A DNA stretch of 64,000 bases from Thalassia testudinum (taxonomy: Eukaryota > Streptophyta > Magnoliopsida > Alismatales > Hydrocharitaceae): the NCBI GenBank assembly GCA_037157565.1, contig JAZHRO010000026.1:33284501-33348500 (forward strand), written 5' to 3'. The first letter of the stretch is position 1, and each line of letters begins with the position of its first letter. This document shows positions 1 to 10,433 of the stretch, in pieces. The notes under the pieces were generated by a model that saw nothing but the letters and a program-made list of their open reading frames with translations, did not search any database and was not told where the DNA came from. The translations under genes were made by a program, and so were the position numbers.

Positions 1-1626
1 GACTTTCTATACTATTATGAGTGTTCTCTTGTGATTGATCCTTATGATAGAACTTCATTCTGTTGCGGGTTCGGGGCTTGCTGAGGCATGTGATCCTGCC
101 ATTCAAGTCCTTACTACTCTTGGGTTTACTGGTAGAGTGGCTTCCCCTTAATTTAATTGAAACCTAAATGCATGTGTGGAATGAATGATTAGAACCTAGG
201 ATATGGCATGAATCCTAGGACTAGAAATATTGGAATGTCTGTATTGAATGGATTGCAGTCTTGAATGAGTAGATAGAATGATAACAATTGCCTGTAAATG
301 AATAACAGTTGCCTGCGAAATATATAGTACTTGTGCTAGTTAACTGTTGAATGTAACTTTCCTATCGCACACGTGAAATGACATAATATGAGTTGCATGT
401 ATATAAATTGGAAATGGAATGGTGAATGTTGGAAACACGAGCTATCTGTGAATAACCTGAATGTGGACATGTGAACGATAGAATTACAATTTGCATGTGT
501 ATAACCTGAGCATGAAAATAGAAATGATGAAACCTGGTAGGGAATGACCTGAGTAATATGAGCATGAACCCTACAGGGAATTAGGAGTAGAGCTCTTGGA
601 AATAAATGGAATGGAACTGGAAATGTGAGTGGGGAAGTGAGTTGGCCCTTGAGTACGGAGTACCAAGGAGAGCGACTATCCCCCTGTCTAGTGCAGAGCA
701 GAGCTAGCCACCCTTGGGTTGGAACCCAGGGTCAGGATTGGCCACTCTGTACTGACTTCTTGGCCCTCACGTACACAGTACCGGGGAGAGCTACTAGTGT
801 AGGGAGAGAGCTAGCCACCCCACGGGGCCTGGGGTTCAGCTAGCCACCCTACACCGACTTGTTAGGCCCACTGGGCAAACCAGGGTAGTCAAGCGAGGGT
901 GCGTGGACTGTGGAGGGGTGAGACCCCTGTTTGGTTCTTAGGGGCTAGACCCCTGTTACTGAGAAAGCTAGGCCCTATACTGGTTCCGTGCTGTGCTTTG
1001 GACGCACCCGCTAACGGAAACGACTAATCGCATGCTAGTGCAGGGTGGCTACCCATGCGCTTATCGCACGTACCGTAGTCACTGTTACGTCTGTCCTTGA
1101 CCTTGGGGTGGTTGACTGGGTGTAGGACCACCACGGGGGACTCTCTTGGCCAGGAGAGCACCACGTGCGACTTCTACACTTCGGAAAAGACTGCAATCAA
1201 GATCGTTCCCGCGAGGAACATTCGAGATCAAGAAAGAATCCTCATAAATAAACTAAGTGGTGAAAAGGAATAAATAGTTAAAGAAAGAAATTGAAAAACA
1301 ACAGCTACCTGTCCACCTTTACTGCTTTAGTTAGTTGGTTGCCACTCTACTCAGCGTTAGCTGACGTTTTGTACTCAAAACCCCATTTCAAGTCAAGGTG
1401 TTGAGCAGCCAGAGCCTACGGCTGCAGAGGATGCTGGGCCCAGTAGAACCCAGTAGTTGTAGCTTCTTGTTGTACTCCTTTTTTGTTGTAGTGAGTAGTT
1501 TCTTGCACCTTTGTACTCTTACATTTTGTACTTTATATTCCTGTACCTGTTTACTTTCTACTGTTGTGGTGGTATGTACTGTAGTAGTTTACTTCTTTAC
1601 TGTTGTACTTTTGTTACTGTTAGTTG

Positions 1627-1631
1627 CTTAG
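1627..1631. repeat. Left target-site duplication of S1 (CTTAG)
   Basis: CTTAG lies directly before the TG start of S1 and recurs at 3399-3403 after its CA end. The intact LTR copy at 11217-11221 has this pentamer only once, which confirms an insertion. Confidence 0.92.
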
Positions 1632-2372
1632 TGTTGAACTTATTTACGAAGCTACGCTAACGTGTTCGGTTTTGGAAAACCTGTCGTTGTAGTTCGAAAG
1701 CGAAGGATTCGTGTTCAACAAATAAAATTTATACCGAAATTAAAATTCCGGGTCGAACACAGGGAGGCGAACGTTTGATTTAAAAACTTCGCGTTTCTTT
1801 TTATTTTGTCACAAAGAAATTCAATTTAAACTATCTAAGTATCTACAACAAATAAAAGAGAGAGAGGGAGTAAGAGAGAGTGAAGGAATACTATACATGG
1901 AAATCAAAATGAGATGTAGAATAGACAAGGAATTTATCATAAAAGAGTTCTTTCGTTACAACTAGAAAACATAAAACAATTACTCTAGAAAGCATTAAAA
2001 GAATGGAGGGAGAAATGTCCTCCTCGACGATCGCTCGGAGGACGAATAGACTACTCTAGAAAGCAGTAAATCTATACTAGAAAGCAGTAAAAAGAATAGG
2101 GAGAGAGAATCCTCCTCGACGGTCGCTTGGAGGACGAGCCGGACGGGACGACGCCTGGACGAAGGAGAACGAAGCGGGACGAAGGAGGACGAAGTAGAAG
2201 AACGGGAACGAAGCAGCACGCCGTCGTCGTCGCGGGATCCACTTCCGAAGGGGGACGAAAATTTGGACTTTATCTCGCGAGAAGCATCCCAGGTGTGGGA
2301 CAAGCTTCTCTTGAGCTTTGGAGAGGTAGAGAGGAGAAGGAAGGGATGAAAATTTCGTATGGAGGGGGTCTC

Positions 2373-2380
2373 CTTTTATA
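2373..2380 (-). promoter_or_regulatory. S1 TATA box
   Basis: The minus strand reads TATAAAAG. The same place in S2 (28437-28444) reads TATAAATA on the minus strand, so the box is shared by both copies. Confidence 0.6.
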
Positions 2381-2436
2381 GTTGCAAGGAGTGGGGGCAA
2401 AATGGACATTACATCTTGAAAATAATAAATAAGGGG

Positions 2437-2467
2437 TCTTTAGTGACGGATAAAATCGTCGCTAAAG
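2437..2467. repeat. S-family hairpin 1 in S1
   Basis: CTTTAGTGACG (2438-2448) pairs with CGTCGCTAAAG (2457-2467), with one G-T wobble. The S2 equivalent at 28502-28533 is a perfect 13-bp inverted repeat. Confidence 0.7.
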
Positions 2468-2551
2468 CCCCCAACGTGGGCGTAGCCTCCGCGCCCACGC
2501 GCGGCCGCTCGGCTGCCCGCGCGTAACGCCTACGCACGTCGCTTGATTTTC

Positions 2552-2579
2552 AGCCGTCCGATCGCGAGATCGGACGGCT
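2552..2579. repeat. S-family hairpin 2 in S1
   Basis: AGCCGTCCGATC (2552-2563), a GCGA loop and GATCGGACGGCT (2568-2579) form perfect 12-bp arms. S2 keeps the structure at 28616-28643 with one wobble and one mismatch. Confidence 0.75.
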
Positions 2580-2841
2580 TAAAATCACGCCTTCACCGCT
2601 GCCGCCCGCCTGCCTGCGCGTACGATCGCGCGTTCACCAGAGCGTCCAATTGCGCGTCGGCGCTATCAGGCGCGCGCGGCCGTTGGATCGCGATCGTGCG
2701 GTCAATTGGAGCGCGCCCGCCCGCCTCAGAAATTGCTTGGCGAGGCTCGAACGCGCGCCAGCGCCTCGCGATAAGGCGCTGGACCGCTGCGCTGCCTCGC
2801 CCAAATGGTCGCGCGGATGCTTTTAAAACGATGCGTCCACA

Positions 2842-2865
2842 GCCGTTGGATTGAGATCCAACGGC
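2842..2865. repeat. S-family hairpin 3 in S1
   Basis: GCCGTTGGAT (2842-2851), a TGAG loop and ATCCAACGGC (2856-2865) form perfect 10-bp arms. S2 keeps it at 28932-28957 with one wobble. Confidence 0.75.
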
Positions 2866-3398
2866 GGAGAGGGGATGGGTGCGTGGTCTTCATAGAGTGT
2901 AGGCGGCCGTTTGGGCGGCCGGGATGGTGCCACGTGGCGCCATCTTGGCCGTCCATCTTCTGGAAGTTGTAGATGGTGCCACGGATGTCGGATTGACTCG
3001 ATTTTTGTGTCGTTGGGCTGCGATCGTCGATCCGAATTCATCCGTGTGATCGGATTTTCCATCTGAAGTGCGAATTTACACCATCCTGGCCCTTGATCTT
3101 CTAGGGTTCCCCGGTCTTTATCTGATGCTACGGATGCCTGATTAGGGTGATCTTGGAGTCGTTGAACTCCAATCGTCGCCCTGATCACATCCATACGGTT
3201 GGATCTTTGATCCGAGGCCCCGATTAAATGTTTGCCCTGTCCAAGCACATAAAAGGAGACAATTAACCTCCATTTTATTCAAACTACTCTAAATGCAAGA
3301 TGATGCATGTTATGCAATATTTATATTATGAAATGCAATCCTATGCTTAAGAACATGCATAAATAGACATTTTAAGTAGTGTAAATGTGTTTACATCA

Positions 3399-3403
3399 CT
3401 TAG
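3399..3403. repeat. Right target-site duplication of S1 (CTTAG)
   Basis: Second copy of CTTAG, directly after the CA end of S1. Host LTR sequence continues from here (AGTATAGTGAATG, compare 11221 onward). Confidence 0.92.
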
Positions 3404-3529
3404 TATAGTGAATGTGGTTTACTTTCTTACTTTTTGGTTACTTTCTCGTTGGATGACTGGGTCTTGGGATTAGTCGAGTCGGTCCGGTCTTGTGTCCTGT
3501 AGGGATTCGGGAACTGGGTTGTAACAAGA

Positions 3530-3541
3530 TGGTATCAGAGC
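3530..3541 (+). other. G1 primer binding site (initiator tRNA-Met type)
   Basis: TGGTATCAGAGC begins three bases after the TAACA end of the 5' LTR. This 12-mer is the usual plant primer site complementary to the 3' end of initiator tRNA-Met, where minus-strand DNA synthesis starts. It fixes the LTR boundary and the plus orientation. The next bases (AAGCCAAG) fit the longer consensus less well. Confidence 0.9.
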
Positions 3542-3705
3542 AAGCCAAGAAGTGAACCAACTAATTTGAGAATAACCAGTTCACATTCTTGTAGCTAGAG
3601 TAACCACCACAACGTGCCTTTTGACATCTGTCCTGAGGTTCTTTTGATGAATGTCCATTGGAATTGACGTTTTCCTATTCTGTTGTTCGCGTCTCCTTGC
3701 AGGAA

Positions 3706-5037
3706 ATGCCTCGACGTGGAGTTATTGAGGCGGGCCACGAATGCAACCGTGGACGAGGTCGGAGGGGGGACGTGCTGAGCCTGACGTCTCAGTGGACTAG
3801 TCACTACTTGCAGGCATTCAGGCCCAGGACCTCACCCAGCTGATACGGGAGATTGTGCGAGAGGAGCTCCACCTGCCTCCACGGGTGCCTCTCCGTGGGG
3901 ATGTGGAGGGGGAGTCCTCTGTGGGACCGCGAGACAGACGCAGCGCTGGACGTAGGGGAGGGGGTGGTCCTTCACTGCCCCCACCGTCCTCTAACACTTC
4001 TGAGTACGAGCCCTCCTTGCCTGGAGGCGTACCCGTTTCCCCCCTTCAGCGACAATACTAGCTTTTCGGACAGTTCCAAAAGCTGAAGCCCCCCTCCTTC
4101 AAGGGGGATGAGGACCTGACCGAGGTAGAGGACTGGCTCGAGCAGATCGAGAAGGTGTTTGACACCCTTCGCCCCCCTGCGGAGTGCCGCGTGGCCTTTG
4201 CCATGTACCAGTTGGAGAGTGCGACACACAGGTGGTGGAGGGCGGTCAAAGGTCAGGAGAGGGCCGAGCCGACATGGGACCAGTTTGCCACCCTCTTCTG
4301 TGAGCAGTACTTCCCCCAGACGTGGTAGGATCAAAGGAGGCGGGAGTTCCACACTCTCCGCCAGGGGACGATGACCGTGAGCGTGTATCGCACGCGCTTT
4401 CTGGAGCTGTCTCATTTCGCCACGACAGCTGTGGCTACTGAGGAGGAGCACCTGTGGAGGTTCATCGAGGGGCTCCGACTTGCTATTTGGGGGTATGTCA
4501 AACCCCTGAAGCTGCCTACGTTCTCGAGAGTGGTGGACGTAGCTATGACATATGAGGAGACCAACCCGACCACACGTGATGCTAATAGTAGATGGAAGAG
4601 GCCCTACCAGCCAGACTACTCACAGGGCCGACGAGAGAGGAGGCACGCGATGCCCGCAAGAGAGCCATCACGCTTTGTGGGGCTGTTAGTGGCCTTTGGG
4701 GGCCCCCCTATAGGGGCCAGCTGCCAGCACTGGACCCCCACCCAACCATCAGCAGGGACTTACAGAGGGCAGTAGTCGAGTTCCCCTTTGCTACCAGTGT
4801 GGCCAGCCGGGCCACCTCAGGAGGGACTACCCGTCTAGGGCTGGAGGTCAGCATATGCTCCCTGCACCGAGCGCTAGAGGACGAGCAGGAGGCCGTAGTT
4901 CCCAGGCGCGTGGGGGAGGACAGCAGTCGAGGGGAGGGTACCGGCCAGCGGTTACCCGTCCGACGCAGAGTGTGGCTGCTTCTTCCACACCAAGGGCTAA
5001 GGGGCGTATCAATGCCCTGACACACAGAGATGCTAGA
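3706..5037 (+). pseudogene. gag: G1 gag (broken)
   Basis: Remnant of the capsid/nucleocapsid gene, whose product packages element RNA. The start at 3706 (MPRRGV) is chosen because G2 has the same start (MPRRGVLEA). The capsid core (Retrotrans_gag type, with EVEDWLEQIEKVFD and the WWRAVKG region) runs from about 4080 to 4480, in several frames. A TAG at 4326-4328 stands where G2 has CAG. A zinc knuckle of the form CX2CX4HX4C lies at 4789-4830, but its last Cys codon has become TAC (Tyr, 4828-4830), so RNA binding by this motif is lost. Frame changes occur between 3840 and 4090 and after 4700. Confidence 0.88.
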
Positions 5038-5560
5038 GCTTCAGGTTCAATGGTGGCAGGTATGGTTACAATTTCCAGCAGACTAGTTTACACGCACTTT
5101 GATTCTTGCGCCACGCACTCGTTTCTTGCTGCTAGTTTTGCTGTCAGTTTGGGACAGGACTATGTGCTGTTAGAGGATCCGTTTGTGATTAGAGGTCCGG
5201 GTGGTTAGCTGTTTGTAGCTGAGGAGGTTTACACAAGCTATGAGGTCAGTGTTGGGGGACACAACCTCCCCGCTGATTTGATTGTGATACCGATGGAGGA
5301 CTTTGGCGTGATTCTGGGGATGGACTGGCTGTCCGCTTACCACGCTTTGGTGGACTGTTTTGAGAGGAAGATCGTCTTCTCCATACCAGAGATGCCTTCT
5401 TTTGAGTTTCACAGACAGCCGGTGGACAGAGGTTTTAGGTGCATTTCTGCACTTTGGGCGACGAGACTTTTGGGCCAGGGGTGTATGGGCTTCTAGCTTG
5501 TGTAGTGGCAGAGCCCAGCCCTGTGGAAAACTTTTAGAGTATCCTGGTGGTCAGAGAGTA
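5038..5560 (+). pseudogene. G1 aspartic protease (broken)
   Basis: Retropepsin-type protease that would mature the polyprotein. The active-site loop, normally D-S/T-G, reads DSCATHSF here (Asp codon 5101-5103, TGC replacing Gly at 5107-5109). The downstream landmark GMDWLSAYHA lies at about 5317-5346. A TAG at 5206-5208 replaces a CAG seen in G2, and another frame change precedes the reverse transcriptase. Loss of the invariant Gly predicts an inactive enzyme. Confidence 0.85.
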
Positions 5561-6470
5561 CCCGGACATGTTCCCCGAGGAGCTGCCAGGACTACCGCCT
5601 GAGCGTGAGATCGAGTTCGAGATCTCACTGGTACCGAGGACCAGCCCCATTTCTACAGCACCTTACAGGATGGCACCACTTGAGCTATGAGAGCTCAAGT
5701 CCCAGTTGCAGGACCTTCTAAAGAAGGGCTTTGTGAGGCCCAGTGCGTCTCCGTGGGGAGCCCCGGTATTATTTGTGAAGAAGAAGGATGGTACCCTACG
5801 CCTTTGTGTAGATTACAGACAGCTGAATAGGGTCACCATCAAGAACAGGTATCTACTACCGAGGATTGATGATTTGTTTGATCAGTTGCGAGGTGCCACG
5901 GTCTTCTCCAAGATAGACTTGAGGTCTAGCTACCACCAGTTGAGGATCAAGGAGACCGACGTCTCCAAGACAGCTTTCTGCACCCGGTACGGACACTATG
6001 AGTTTTTGGTCATGCCATTTGGGCTGACCAACTCCCCCGCTGCTTTCATGGATATGATGAACCGGGTGTTCAGACCATATCTGGATTAGTTCGTGGTGGT
6101 GTTTATCGATGATGTGCTCATCTACTCGAGGGATCAAGTGTAGCACGGACAGCACTTGCGGATGGTTTTGGACACATTGAGACGACATTGGTTGTATGCC
6201 AAATACAACAAGTACGAGTTCTGGTTGAGACAGGTGACCTTCTTAGATCATGTGATTTTAGGGGATGGCTTGGCTGTGGACCCAGCTAAGGTAGAGGCAG
6301 TGCTCAGGTGGGAGAGACCATTCACAGTGACAGAGATTCGCAGTTTCTTGGGACTAGCAGGTTACTACCGGTGGTTTATCAGGGGTTTCTCGCAGATTGC
6401 ACATCCTATGACACAGTTGACCTAGAAGGACGTGCCCTTTTCTTGGATAGACGCTTGTGAGGCATGTTTT
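5561..6470 (+). pseudogene. G1 reverse transcriptase (broken)
   Basis: Ty3-type reverse transcriptase, which copies element RNA to DNA. Landmarks are PEELPGLPP near 5575, [17 protein letters not shown], the [13 protein letters not shown] block (about 5910-5950), the [13 protein letters not shown] block and the catalytic FIDD (a variant of YxDD) at about 6103-6114. The longest clean stretch is 5706-6089. Stops at 5688-5690 (TGA), 6087-6089 (TAG) and 6141-6143 (TAG) correspond to CGA, CAG and CAG in G2. The thumb region continues to the LGLAGYYRWFI block near 6340-6380. Confidence 0.92.
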
Positions 6471-6878
6471 TAGGAATTAAAGGAGAGGCTAACTTTAGTT
6501 CTTGTGCTTACCATTCCAGACAGCAATGGCAGTTTTGCTGTGTACACGGACTCTTCATTGCAGGGGTTAGGGGGTGTGCTCATGCAGCGGGGTCACGTTG
6601 TCGCTTACGCTTCACAGCAACTGAAGCCCCATGAGCATAGCAACCTTACCCACGACTTAGAGCTGGTAGCTGTCATTTTCACGCTGAAGACATGGAGGCA
6701 CTACCTGTACGATGAGACCTTTGAGATATTCGCGGATCATAAGAGCCTCAGGTACTTGTTTGATCAGAAGGAGCTCAACATGAGACAGAGACGTTGGTTA
6801 GAGCTCCTGAAGGACTATGATTGCAGCATTTCCTACCATCCGGAGAAGGCCAACATAGTGGCTGATGCCTTGAGCTAG
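6471..6878 (+). pseudogene. G1 RNase H domain (open, catalytic residues kept)
   Basis: RNase H removes RNA from the RNA-DNA hybrid. The stretch 6504-6878 is open and keeps the acidic residues expected of the fold: D in VYTDSS, E in HDLELVAV, D in FADHKSL and D in IVADALS. It is the best preserved domain of G1. The TAG at 6876-6878 cuts it from the integrase, where related elements read an Arg codon. Upstream, a TAG at 6423-6425 separates it from reverse transcriptase. Confidence 0.9.
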
Positions 6879-8095
6879 AAGGCGCCTGCCCACTTGGCCA
6901 GTTTACAAGCACAGAGTTGGAGACTCATGGAGGAGATGGGCAGTTGGTGACCCCTAGAGTTACTGGGGCACTGTGGGGCAATGACTGTGACATGACAGAC
7001 GAGGCCAGAGTTGATAGACCACATCATCACAGGACAGATGGCAGACCCGTACCTGCAGTCGTTGCATGACAGAGTGCTGTCAGGGGACCCTGGGGACTTC
7101 TCCTTTACTGACGAGGTGCTGTGCATGAGGGGACGTTTGTGCGTTCCCAGGGACGAGGAGTTGTTGAGAGAGATCCTGACTGAGGCACACGGTTCCAGGT
7201 TCACCATACATCTCGGGAACACAAAGATGTATCATGATCTGAGACGTGACTTTTGGTGGAGGGGAATGAAGTGGGATGTAGGTGAGTTCGTACAGCAGTG
7301 TTTAGTGTTCCAGCAGGTGAAGGCTGAGCATCAGAGGTCTGTAGGGCCGTTGCAGCCACTTCCAGTGCCAGAGTGGAAGTGGGAGAGAATCACCATGGAC
7401 TTGGTGGTGGGCTTGCCCGTTACCCAGTGAGGACACGACGCAGTCTGGGTGATTGTAGACAGATTGACGAAGATGGCATGTTTCTTGCCGATCCGAGTCA
7501 CCTTGGGACCAACACAGTTGGTAGAGAGGTATATTCGCGACGTGGTACGTCTGCACGGAGTTCCGAGTGAGATTGTATCCAACCAGGATACCCATTTTAC
7601 ATCCTAATTTTGGGCTAAGTTTCAGCAGGCTTTAGGGACACGATTGAGGTTCAGCACGGCATACCACCCCTAGAGGACGGACAGTCAGAGCACACGATAC
7701 AGACACGTGAGGACCTTTTGCGTGCCTGTGTGCTGGACTGGAGGGGCTCTTGAGAGGAGCACTTGCCCCTGGCAGAGTTTGCATATAATAACAACTATCA
7801 TTCGAGTATCGACATGGCACCCTACGAGGCTCTGTACGGACGGAGGTGTACTGCACCCTTGAGTTGGGTTGAGGTGGGGACCAAGTGGGAGGTTGGCCCT
7901 AGCTAATCCGGCAGAGTCAAGAGGTGGTTGAGCAGATTCACAGACAGCTTCGCACTGTCAGGAGCAGACAGAAGAGCTATGCCGATTGGAAGCGCAAAGA
8001 GGTGCAATTTGAGGTTGGGGATCATGTTTTCCTTCGCGTTTCGCCCATGAAGGGCCTGTAGCATTTTGGGGTGAAAGGGAAGCTCGCACTGAGTT
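6879..8095 (+). pseudogene. G1 integrase (broken)
   Basis: The integrase would insert the DNA copy. An N-terminal HHCC finger is visible at about 7188-7320 (HGSRF, TKMYHDL, QQCLVFQQV), but its last Cys is Phe. The core begins at MDLVVGLP (about 7396). The second catalytic Asp, expected in an SDRD-type motif, is Asn in VSNQDTHF (about 7573-7596). Stops include TGA at 7428-7430, TAA at 7605-7607 and TAG at 7671-7673. A frameshift follows, and the TAYHP and APYEALYGRR blocks are in different frames. The protein is inactive by several independent criteria. Confidence 0.9.
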
Positions 8096-8096
8096 T

Positions 8097-8405
8097 GTGG
8101 GGCCCTTTGAGGTTCTGGAACAGGTAGGACCCGTTGCTTACAGGCTTACCCTTCCTCCCCAGCTTTCTGGTGTCCACAACGTGTTTCACGTGTCCAACCT
8201 CAGGAAGTACGTCGTCGATCCCAGTCATGTTCTGAGCCACAAGAGTGTCAAGGTGGGTGACGACCTGACCTACCCCGAGCAACCAGTGCAGATACTAGAC
8301 AGAGTTGTCCAGAGTTTGAGACGGAAGCAGGTACCCTTGGTGAAGGTCTTGTGGAGGAGCCAGAGGTACGAGGAGGCTACCTGGGAGCCTGAGGCGGTGA
8401 TGTGA
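8097..8405 (+). pseudogene. G1 GPF/Y module and chromodomain
   Basis: An open stretch beginning with the integrase C-terminal GPF/Y module (MGPFEVLEQVGPVAY, about 8097-8141), the VFHVSNLRKY linker and a chromodomain at about 8246-8405 (VKVLWRSQRYEEATWEPEAVM). In chromoviruses this domain targets integration to particular chromatin. The same block occurs in G2 (46087-46371) and G4 (54246-54470). The TGA at 8403-8405 is probably the natural end of pol. Confidence 0.9.
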
Positions 8406-8763
8406 GAGCGGTACCCAGAGCTTTTTGAGGGTACGTCTTTTCGGACTAGCTTCGGTCCTCTTTAGTTTGTTATGAGTATGTTGTTCTTTTTCCGCACCTT
8501 AGCTAGCTCAAGTTTCAGGGATGAAACATCCTTTAGGTTTGTTGTGATGCTATGACCTATGCTGTTTGAGCCTTTTAAGATGCCTGTACTGTGGGTCAGA
8601 CGTCTGGTTAGACGTCTGGACACCTTCCCAAATGTCTGGAAATCAAAAATTTTGAGTACGAGCTTGTGTCTGCGCGTGTGCTGCGTGCAGACAGTACACC
8701 CCCTTGTTTTCCTTCTTCTTATCTCTCTTTCTAACCCCAGCAAAAACCCTAAACCCACATCCT

Positions 8764-8769
8764 TATAAA
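8764..8769 (+). promoter_or_regulatory. G1 3' LTR TATA box
   Basis: TATAAA followed by a CT-rich stretch. The G2 LTRs have a TATATAA box at the equivalent place (minus strand, plus 45661-45666 and 52091-52097). Confidence 0.6.
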
Positions 8770-9721
8770 GCCCCCTCCTCTCTCTCATTCCACCCCACTT
8801 CCCAGCCACCTTCCTCCTTCCCTTCAGTGAGAGCAGCAAAGCAAGTGAGAGCACGGGAGCAGCATGAGAAGGAGAGGAGGAGCAGTATGAGAGGGAGAGG
8901 AGTTGCACTTGCGAGCTCACGTGGGAGCTCGCCAGTGAGCTCACGGTCGAAGCGGCGTGCACGCGAGATGGAGGAGTGCATCGGGGAGGTCCTCCCCGAC
9001 ACTTCTGCAGCCGGAGCTGCAGGCGAGAGGGCATGGCGCGGCCACGCGTGGCGAGAGAGGGTGCAAGCAGGTTCTGGTTCTAGATTTTACCCAGAATCAG
9101 ATGTCTAGAGCGACATCCAGACGACGTAGCCGACGTCTGGAGGAGGTTCCAGATGTCTGAAGAGTAGACTTCGCGAAGGTACGTCTTCTTTGTGGATACA
9201 ACCATGCAGGCCGCTCTGCCGAGACACTGTTGCATGCATTTTCAAGGAGATTTGGTGGATCTCATGCAGGTTTCACTTCGGGAAGGCGCGGGACACGCCC
9301 TCCCATGCATTTTGGACGTCTGGGCGACATACCAGACGACGAGAAGCGCTTCCAGATGTCTGGAGAGGTGGTCGGACATCTGGAACTGGGTCCAGATGGT
9401 CTAGTGGAGTTCCTAGACATATGAGGAGTGGTGCAGGACTTGAGGTATGACACTGGACACTTTTAAGATGTCTGGAAGTTGTTCTAGACGTCTGATTTGA
9501 GTCAGAAACACTGTTTTTGACCCATTTAGGGTCCGTTTTCTGCAATTAAGATACTGATGTTTTTCGTATGAATTCCTCTACTTGTTAGAAGACTTTCTAT
9601 ACTATTTTGAGTGTTCTCTTGTGATTGATCCTTGTGATAGGACTTCATTCCGTTGCGAATTCGGGGCTTGTTGAGGCACGTGAGCCTACCGTTCAAGCCC
9701 CTACTACTCTTGGGTTTACTG

Positions 9722-10433
9722 GTAGAGTGGCTTCCCCTTAATTTAATTAAAACCTAAATGCATGTGTGGAATGAATGATTAGAACCTAGGATATGGCTTG
9801 AATCCTAGGATTAGAAATACTGGAATGTCTGTATTGAATGGATTGCAGTCTTGAATGAGTAGATAAAATGATAACAATTGCCTGTAAATGAATAACAGTT
9901 GCCTACGAAATATGTAGTACTTGTGCTAGTTAACTGTTGAATGTAACTTTCCTGTCGCACACGTGAAATGACATAATATGAGCTGCATGTATATAAATTG
10001 GAAATGGAAAGGTGAATGTTGGAAACACGAACTACCTGTGAATAACCTGAATATGGACATGTGAACGATAGAATTACAATTTGCATGTGTATAACCTGAG
10101 CATGGAAATAGAAATGATTAAACCTGGTATGGAATGACCTGAGTAATATGAGCATGAACCCTATGGGGAATTACGAGTAGAGCTCCTGGAAATAAATGGA
10201 ATGGAACTGGAAATGTGAGTAGGGAAGTGAGCTGACCCTTGAGTACGGAGTACCAAGGAGAGCGACTATCCCCCTGTTTAGTGTAGAGCGGAGCTAGCCG
10301 CCCTTTGGTTGGGACCCAGGGTTAGGATTGGCTACTCTGTACTAACTTCTTGCTCCTTGCGTACACAGTACTGGGGAGAGCTACTAGTGTAGGGAGAGAG
10401 CTAGCCACCCCACGGGGCCTGGGGTTCAGCTAG
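9722..10433 (+). repeat. Inverted repeat, left arm
   Basis: LTR sequence from GTAGAGTGGCTTCCCC to CTGGGGTTCAG, present once in the 5' LTR (about 125-836). It recurs as a near-complete reverse complement at 11338-12049, with a ~900-bp spacer. Confidence 0.88.

Larger units (their letters stand above)
1632..3398 (-). mobile_element. S1: solo LTR inserted in the G1 5' LTR
   Basis: A 1767-bp unit starting TGTTGAAC and ending TTACATCA, flanked by perfect CTTAG duplications, with no internal coding region: a solo LTR left by LTR-LTR recombination. Orientation is minus. A TATA box reads TATAAAAG on the minus strand (plus 2373-2380), and the GGTCGAACACAGGGAG motif near the left end is typical of an LTR 3' end in reverse. 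It is homologous to S2 (27724-29497, 1774 bp) and to the fragment S3 (35975-36171). The middle is GC-rich and carries several strong hairpins (2437-2467, 2552-2579, 2842-2865). The several short ORFs in it are not supported as genes. Confidence 0.92.
1..3526 (+). repeat. G1 5' LTR (left-truncated by window, interrupted by S1)
   Basis: The sequence matches the 3' LTR from 9591 onward at a constant offset of 9590 until 1631. It then resumes after the S1 insertion at 3404 and ends at 3526 in TAACA, three bases before the primer site. Without S1 about 1.76 kb of LTR is in view. The promoter part equivalent to 8548-9590 is outside the window. Short open frames in it (for example 1398-1631) are not genes, since they recur in every LTR copy and are low in complexity. 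Two 5-bp stems of the form AGGGG-N5-CCCCT lie at 914-928 and 940-954. Confidence 0.9.

Noticed and set aside
1398..1631. Hydrophobic 77-codon ORF, repeated at 10988-11221 and 12129-12329
   Set aside because: It lies in each G1 LTR copy because the LTR is repeated; TTG/CTG-rich with no domain, and no start context shared with a protein family.
8462..9034. 190-codon minus ORF
   Set aside because: Spans the end of the G1 internal region and the start of its 3' LTR, antisense to the element; no counterpart is kept in G2 or G4.
8597..9493. CRISPR-like array
   Set aside because: The repeated unit is a short palindrome with irregular spacing in an LTR of a plant retrotransposon; no repeat-spacer pattern.
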